64,000 nt of DNA from Mycocentrospora acerina (taxonomy: Eukaryota; Ascomycota; Dothideomycetes; Pleosporales), in NCBI GenBank assembly GCA_022701365.1, contig JAKUHH010000068.1, positions 700,928 to 764,927 of the forward strand. The letters are read 5' to 3'. Shown here piece by piece: positions 58,773 through 64,000 of the stretch (its first letter is position 1; each line of letters begins with the position of its first letter). A program made the position numbers and the translations under genes. Under the pieces are notes generated by a model. The model was not told the DNA's origin and made no database searches. It saw only the letters and a list, made by a program, of their open reading frames with translations.

Positions 58773-61360
58773 TATTGCTATTGCTATTTCTAGCATTAGT
58801 AGCAGTAGCTAAGGTTATCTAATTTTTTTATTATTATTTCTTATATTTTTATAGTAACTAGTTTTAGTAAGATTTTACAGTTTCCTCTTTATTTTCTCTA
58901 AAAACATAGATAGTAGCATAAAAGTCTACAGGTTTACTCTATAGCTTTGCTAGTAGAATTAATATTTCCTCTATATTAGAGTGTTTCTCTATTTGTCTAG
59001 CTAGCTTGCTAAGTTAAGTTTATTTTTTATATTTTATTAATCTTTTTTATTTTTTTAGCAATTTTTTTCTGTAGTAATAGCTTTCTTAATAAGGTAGTTA
59101 CTACTAAAAGCTAGTAGCCTTAAAGCATATTACTAGTACAGCTTTTCTGCTTTAATCTCTAAAAGTTAGATTACTACTTTTATATATAAGGCCTTTATAA
59201 GAGACTCTTTAAAAGCACCTAGTATTTATCTTAATATAGTATTTTATTTTATTTATTTGTAGTATAAGAGTTTTTTGTTTCCTTTTTTTACTATAATTAT
59301 GTGCTATTATCTATAATAAACTAAATATAAGAAATATATAGTAGTCTAGTTACTTATATACTAAAGCTTTGTTATATTTTACTTAGTCTTTACAGACTAT
59401 AAAGTCTTATTATACTATTATAACTTTATTTTATATATATTATTTATAAAAACACTTTCTGTCTAGAAAGAAGCCTAACTGTCTATCTAAAGAGCTAAAA
59501 TAGACAGTCTTATTTCTTATTAGTAGAGTCTTCTTTTCTTTTTCTGCTAATTTTTTTACTAGCAAATAAAAGCTCTGTTTTAAAAACTTTAAATTTAATA
59601 GTACTCTCTTTTACTTCCTAAAGTATAGCCTTAGCAGTTTTTTCTAGTATTACTACTACCTTTTTTGCTGTTACTACTGTTACTCTTATTATAATATTAT
59701 CTAAATAATAGAAATTTAAGGTAGTAGGTTTAGGTTTATAAATGTCTCTAATATAAATTAGAAATAAGATAAGTAATATAAGAAATCCTTAAAGTATGCT
59801 TATCTTAATTCTCTTTAGTACTTATATATTATTATTTATTTTTAGTTATAAAATTCTATTACTTAGAAAATACTTAACATGTCTAATAAATACTAAAGTT
59901 AGCTTTAATTTCTTATATATTACCAGCAGTTAATTTATAGTAATACAGTTAAAGGCTCTTTTAATATCTAAAACTAGTAAGCCTGTAATTTTCTTACTAG
60001 TCTAGACTACTTCTACTTTTAACTATAGTAATAAGCAAGTGTCTAGTGCTAATTTCTGCCTTCTACTGCCTATTTAAGTAAGCTAAAAGAGATCTCTTAT
60101 TCTTACTAAGTAGCTAAGCTTTATAGCTAGCATTTTTTAAAATACTTTATATGAGTAATTTTACAGTAATATAACTCTATAAGACTTTGGTTATAAGTAG
60201 TAATTTTTATTTACTTTAGTTAATATAACCTTTATTACTTATTACTACTATAAAGAGTAATAGCTTACAGTAAATAGAATTTAGTATAGTAAGATAAATT
60301 CTAGAGTTTATTATTAATATGCTTTTTAAATAATTATAAAAGATAGTTTATTTATACTAAAAGCTTTTTTTTTAGAGCTAGAAAATATAGTATTATATAC
60401 CTCTGTTTTATCTAGTTTTTTAGGCTAGGCCTAGGCTTTATTTTGCTTATAGTTAGTCTAATCTAGAAAGACTGTAGAGCTAAGTAGACTAGAAAATAGT
60501 GTAGTACTAAAAGCAGTATACTGCTTACTAAACTCCTTTACAACTAAAGTCTCTTCTCTTATAGAAGTATATTGCAGAAAAGAGACTTTTTTAACTATTC
60601 TCTTTTTTATATAATTAAAAGCGTTAAAAATATCTCTTCTTTATTTTTTTTATAAAAATAGATTCTAGTGTTTTTTTTTTCTATTTTTACATTTTTTAAA
60701 TATCTATTATATAGCCTATTTACTTTTATTTTATTTTTTAAGCTAAAGTATAAATAGTTATATTGCAAAGCCCTACTATAGAATTTCTTCTAATTTACTA
60801 GCTTTTTAATCTACTAAGGCTTTAACCTTACACTTAGCTTTAGCTTAGATATTGATTTATTAGCTACTGCTTAAATAGTTAAAGTAAATAGCTCTGTTAT
60901 ACTGTTAAATTTTCTAGTTAGGCTAGCTAGTATTTCTAGATCTTCTAGCTCTTATTATTCTATTAAAGCCTCTATTTCTAGAAGATTTTGTTATATTTTA
61001 TTTTTAGTAAACTTTACAGTAAGCTCTATATTAAAGATTTTCTAGTCTGCTTTTTATAAAGCATAAGGTAAGTCTAAAATAAAACTTAGATTTATTTATT
61101 ATATATGTAAAGAAATAGCAGAGTAGCTAATTAGTATATAGTTATATCTAGTGTCTTTACTCTTCTGCAAATTTTCCTAAAAGCTATTTCTAAAGCCTGC
61201 ACTAAAAGCTAGGTTAATTACTAATTTTACTCTAAAGTTAAACTTATAGAATATTTACTCCTAGTTAGTATTTAGTAGCTAATAATTATGCTTTTCTAAC
61301 TATTCTACTAGCTGCTTAGCTTTTAGGTTAGAGTTTTATATAGCAGTGTTCTACTATATG

Positions 61361-61555
61361 TGTAACGACTAAGCACGTGCACAGTCAACGTGGCTTACCT
61401 CGCTTATAGCATCTAGTCGGCAAAGTCTAGATCTAGCACTATATATATTATACTACACATAGAATACTTGCTTAAGTATTCTTGTGCTTACCTTTTGGTA
61501 TAAGTAGGGTTATTGCGTAGTATCAATAGCAAGGGCAGGGCGCCTGACTATTACA
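61361..61555. mobile_element. Solo LTR (195 bp) nested in the degenerate LINE
   Basis: The segment begins TGTAACGACTAAGC and ends GACTATTACA, so the termini are TGTAA and TTACA, the inverted TG..CA ends of an LTR. It is flanked on both sides by the same five bases, ATATG (61356-61360 and 61556-61560), a target-site duplication. Its GC is higher than the surrounding DNA, with intact CA and CG steps. No internal retrotransposon sequence is present, so it looks like a solo LTR left by recombination. The LTR class (Copia or Gypsy) is not determined. Confidence 0.72.
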
Positions 61556-63734
61556 ATATGTAGTAGCTATTAAAGTTACCTGCTAGTAAAAAAAGGTATT
61601 ATCTTAAATCTAAGCTTAAGAGCAGTCTTTACACAGTCTTTTAACTATTAGACTATATTTTAGAGTCTGCTGCTAATTCTTTCTTATTATAAAGGTTTAG
61701 TAAAAGAAAATCTTCTATAAAGCCTATTATTTATAAAACTATTAAATCTGTGTCTTTTCTTATATCTAACTTTAAGCTATACTTTAGGCAAGTTTTAGTG
61801 TAGATATAGATAGCAGTTCTAAGCCTTCTAGCAGATTTTTAGTAAAACTAGAGTATAAGCAGAGTATTATAGTAAGAACTATTTATCTTGCCTATCTAGC
61901 TATATGCTAGGTTCTTGCACTAGAATTAGGTCTGCTTTTCTAGCAAATACTATTTCTAAGAGATTTTATTAAGTTTCTTGTCTTTTTCCTACATTATATT
62001 ATAGAATTTTAATTTCTCCTTTTCTTTTAAATAGAAGAGCATTTAAAATATCTGTGCTAGAATAAGCATTTTTTTGTATACTTATAGTGTGTTAACTAGA
62101 AGAGTAGTAGTAGTATTATTGCTATTACTATTACTGTTGCTATTTCTAGTGTTAGCATTAGCATTAGCTACAGTGTTAATACTAGGGCTAGTAGTACTAG
62201 TATTAGTGTATATCTCTGTTATTTCTGTATTTTATGTATTTTTTAATACCCTATAGCTACACCTATAGCTTGTTGCTATATACTCTTCTTTGCAATTTCT
62301 GCAAATAGGAGATTAGTGCTAGCATAGACTACATGTTATGCTGCAATCTTTGCAGCTTATATAATCTTTTATATAGTACTCTAAGTTATAGAATTTACAG
62401 CTTATTTCTTTGCAGCTATCTTTTATATGCTATTACTTATAATAGCTTAAGTAGAGCTTTGCTATGCTAGGAATTTTATAAGCTACTATTTTAGCTTTCT
62501 CTCTTATAATAGCAAGTAATTTTTTAGCAAGTAGTATGTTATACTCTTATTAGTTTTTAACTGTAAAAATTATAAAGCTAAATCTTTTATTAGAAGTAAC
62601 ACTACTTAGTTTTTTTAGTTTTACTATAGGTATTAGCTACTTAGAGTTACCTTCTATAGTAATATTATTAAATATTTCTATTTCTATTTTTAGAAGAGCT
62701 AAGTTTAGTAAAAACTTTTATGTGCATAGACGTAGTAAGCTACTACTTAAATCTAGCTTTCTAATTTCTAAATCTTTTAACATTAAAATAAGAGGCTAGA
62801 AATCTAGCTATCCTAATTTTAAAGTAATAAATTAGTATTATAAGTGTCTGTTGTTATAATAATAATATTATTATTATTAGTAGTATAGCTAATTCTAGCT
62901 ACTATAGGAGCTTTGTTTATTATAGCAGCTAAAGCAGAATTTAAAGCATCTCTCTACTGTAGTATATTTAAGTTATATTAAAAATCTTAATTTATAAGTA
63001 AGATTAGCTCTTTTTACTTTTGTTACTTTAGAGCAGCTTATAAAAGTTTTTTTTAGTTTTTAAAGTTTTTTAAGTATTATTACTAGTATTATTAGTAGCA
63101 AAAACAGAGTCTGCTTGGCCTGCTACTTAAGCCTTTAATCTTGTGTTGTTTTTATTATTATTTACTATATTTTCTGGAATTTTTTAGGAACAGTTTATAG
63201 TATTTTTAGGTTTTTTATTATAATTAAATTTAAATAGCTTTAATATCTCTTACTAGCTTCTAAGTAGCAGTGTAGTTGCAGATAAGCCTACCTTCTACTA
63301 CTACTTCTGCTTAAGCTAGCAGCTCTTTAGTAGCTACTTTAGTATTGTTGTCTGCACTAAGAAGCAGTGCATCTTAAAAAGCTTTAATACCTTATTTAAT
63401 TAGGTATTCTTACCTTTCTTTCTGCTTAGCAGTGCTTATCTAGATTAAAAGCCTATTCTAAGCTATCTTTTTTAGTAAGTGTTACTCTATTATTTATTTC
63501 TTTAAAGTTCTAAGTTCCTGATTTATATTAATATTAGAAGCTAGCTTATGTTCTTAATCTTTTATCTTATCTTTATCTAAGTAGAGTGTAGAATAAGGGT
63601 TAACTGTTCTAGTACTAGGCCTAAGGCTAGGGCTAGGGCTAGGACTAAGACTAGCCTTAGCAATAGTTCTAAGAAATTAAAAATTAGGTAGTTAGGGTCT
63701 ATTTCTAGTGTTAGCAGGAGGGCTATTTCTAGCC

Positions 63735-63915
63735 TCTTAACGTTCTGGTGTAGGAAAAACACCAACTTTGCCTTTTTCAGCGCGTCTGTTCTGACGCCTG
63801 CGGCATCAATATTCTATCAGATATCATCTTAATACACATCGGACAGTCTCTCCTCTAATTTCTAGAGCCCTAGGGCCTAGGGTGGTGGTTTGCAGCTAGG
63901 TTGCAATCCTGCAAT
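63735..63915. other. GC-richer island within the isochore
   Basis: This stretch has intact CG and CA steps (for example GCGCGTCTG and GACGCCTGCGGCATC) unlike its neighbours. It includes a short hairpin-forming pair (GGTGT and ACACC). It could be a later insertion or the unmutated end of an element. No coding sequence is seen. Confidence 0.45.
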
Positions 63916-63916
63916 N

Positions 63917-64000
63917 ACTAAGACTAGCCTTAGCAATAGTTCTAAGAAATTAAAAATTAGGTAGTTAGGGTCTATTTCTAGTGTTAGCAGGAGGGCTATT
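63917..64000 (+). repeat. Direct repeat of 63644-63727 after a single N
   Basis: The last 84 bases repeat 63644-63727 base for base as far as I can read. They begin immediately after an undetermined base at 63916. The copy runs off the window end. It is either a tandem duplication of about 273 bases or an assembly overlap joined with one N. Confidence 0.85.

Larger units (their letters stand above)
58600..63650 (-). mobile_element. Degenerate LINE (Tad-like non-LTR retrotransposon)
   Basis: On the minus strand, reverse-transcriptase motifs occur in the right order: the LDIKRAFN motif A (about 59948-59985); the motif B region, recognisable as the GxPQGSPLSPxLF block with stops and Pro/Ser-to-Leu/Phe changes, followed by LIYIRDI (about 59741-59815); then the YxDD motif C, here YLDN, at about 59696-59710. 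Spacing fits the family. Upstream, at about 62300-62440, Cys-rich sequence resembles damaged zinc knuckles of the first open frame. All frames are broken by C-to-T and G-to-A changes, so the element is dead. A solo LTR interrupts it at 61361. Boundaries are approximate. Confidence 0.7.
56235..64000. other. AT-rich isochore with RIP signature
   Basis: From about 56235 to the window end, composition is strongly AT-rich. TA steps are very frequent, and CA, TG and CG steps are scarce except in a few islands. This pattern is what repeat-induced point mutation (C to T, favouring CpA) leaves in duplicated DNA. No intact gene is present. It contains a degenerate LINE, a solo LTR, tandem repeats and microsatellites listed separately. 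Bases 56235-57500 have no recognisable content. Confidence 0.85.

Noticed and set aside
62074..62256. Leu/Val-rich 60-codon frame that looks like a membrane protein
   Set aside because: It is a translation of low-complexity TAGTAT/GCTATT repeats inside the isochore.
63601..63650. Telomere repeat
   Set aside because: The units are GCTAGG-like and degenerate, not TTAGGG/CCCTAA arrays, and sequence continues past them.

Overview
The window looks like a chromosome arm of a filamentous ascomycete (Pezizomycotina, most probably a Dothideomycete). Nearly all genes are split by short GT..AG introns of about 45-85 bases. The gene families are fungal: a class I/II chitin synthase, a C2HC plus Zn2Cys6 regulator, an AA9 polysaccharide monooxygenase, vanillyl-alcohol oxidase, a CYP65-like P450 and gamma-tubulin complex protein 3. 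The right end is an AT-rich block with the TpA-rich, CpA-poor look of repeat-induced point mutation (RIP). The species cannot be named from the sequence alone.

Layout. (1) 0.7-16.5 kb is a dense, GC-richer core block of six conserved genes: chitin synthase, an 11-zinc-knuckle protein, an MFS sugar permease, cytoplasmic tryptophanyl-tRNA synthetase, a PRELI/Ups1-type lipid-transfer protein and the gamma-tubulin complex subunit Spc98/GCP3. (2) From about 16.5 kb gene density and GC fall sharply. Isolated accessory genes follow: a ketopantoate-reductase-like enzyme (19.2 kb), a dienelactone-hydrolase-like enzyme (22.4 kb), an AA9 LPMO (25.3 kb) and a 56-residue secreted peptide whose leader carries four perfect 25-bp repeats (29.6 kb). 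(3) 33.7-41.6 kb is a compact trio: a P450, a two-finger transcription factor and a vanillyl-alcohol oxidase. The factor and the oxidase are divergently transcribed from a shared 650-bp region, and three CGG-type inverted motifs lie between the P450 and the factor. An MDR oxidoreductase (43.1 kb) and an alpha/beta hydrolase (46.1 kb) follow. The trio may form a small catabolic cluster for plant-derived 4-hydroxyphenyl compounds. (4) 44.5-55.1 kb holds decayed material: two copies of a 240-bp repeat with inverted ends, a second dispersed repeat, an amidase pseudogene and an intact metzincin-type protease gene. (5) 56.2-64.0 kb is an AT-rich isochore. It contains a mutated minus-strand LINE retrotransposon with recognisable reverse-transcriptase motifs, interrupted by a 195-bp solo LTR flanked by a 5-bp target duplication. 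A single N near the end is followed by a repeat of sequence 273 bases earlier, which suggests an imperfect assembly join.

Gene models were spliced by hand. In every spliced model the exon lengths sum to a multiple of three and each junction restores a family motif. Functions rest on recognised motifs; the cluster role is inference.
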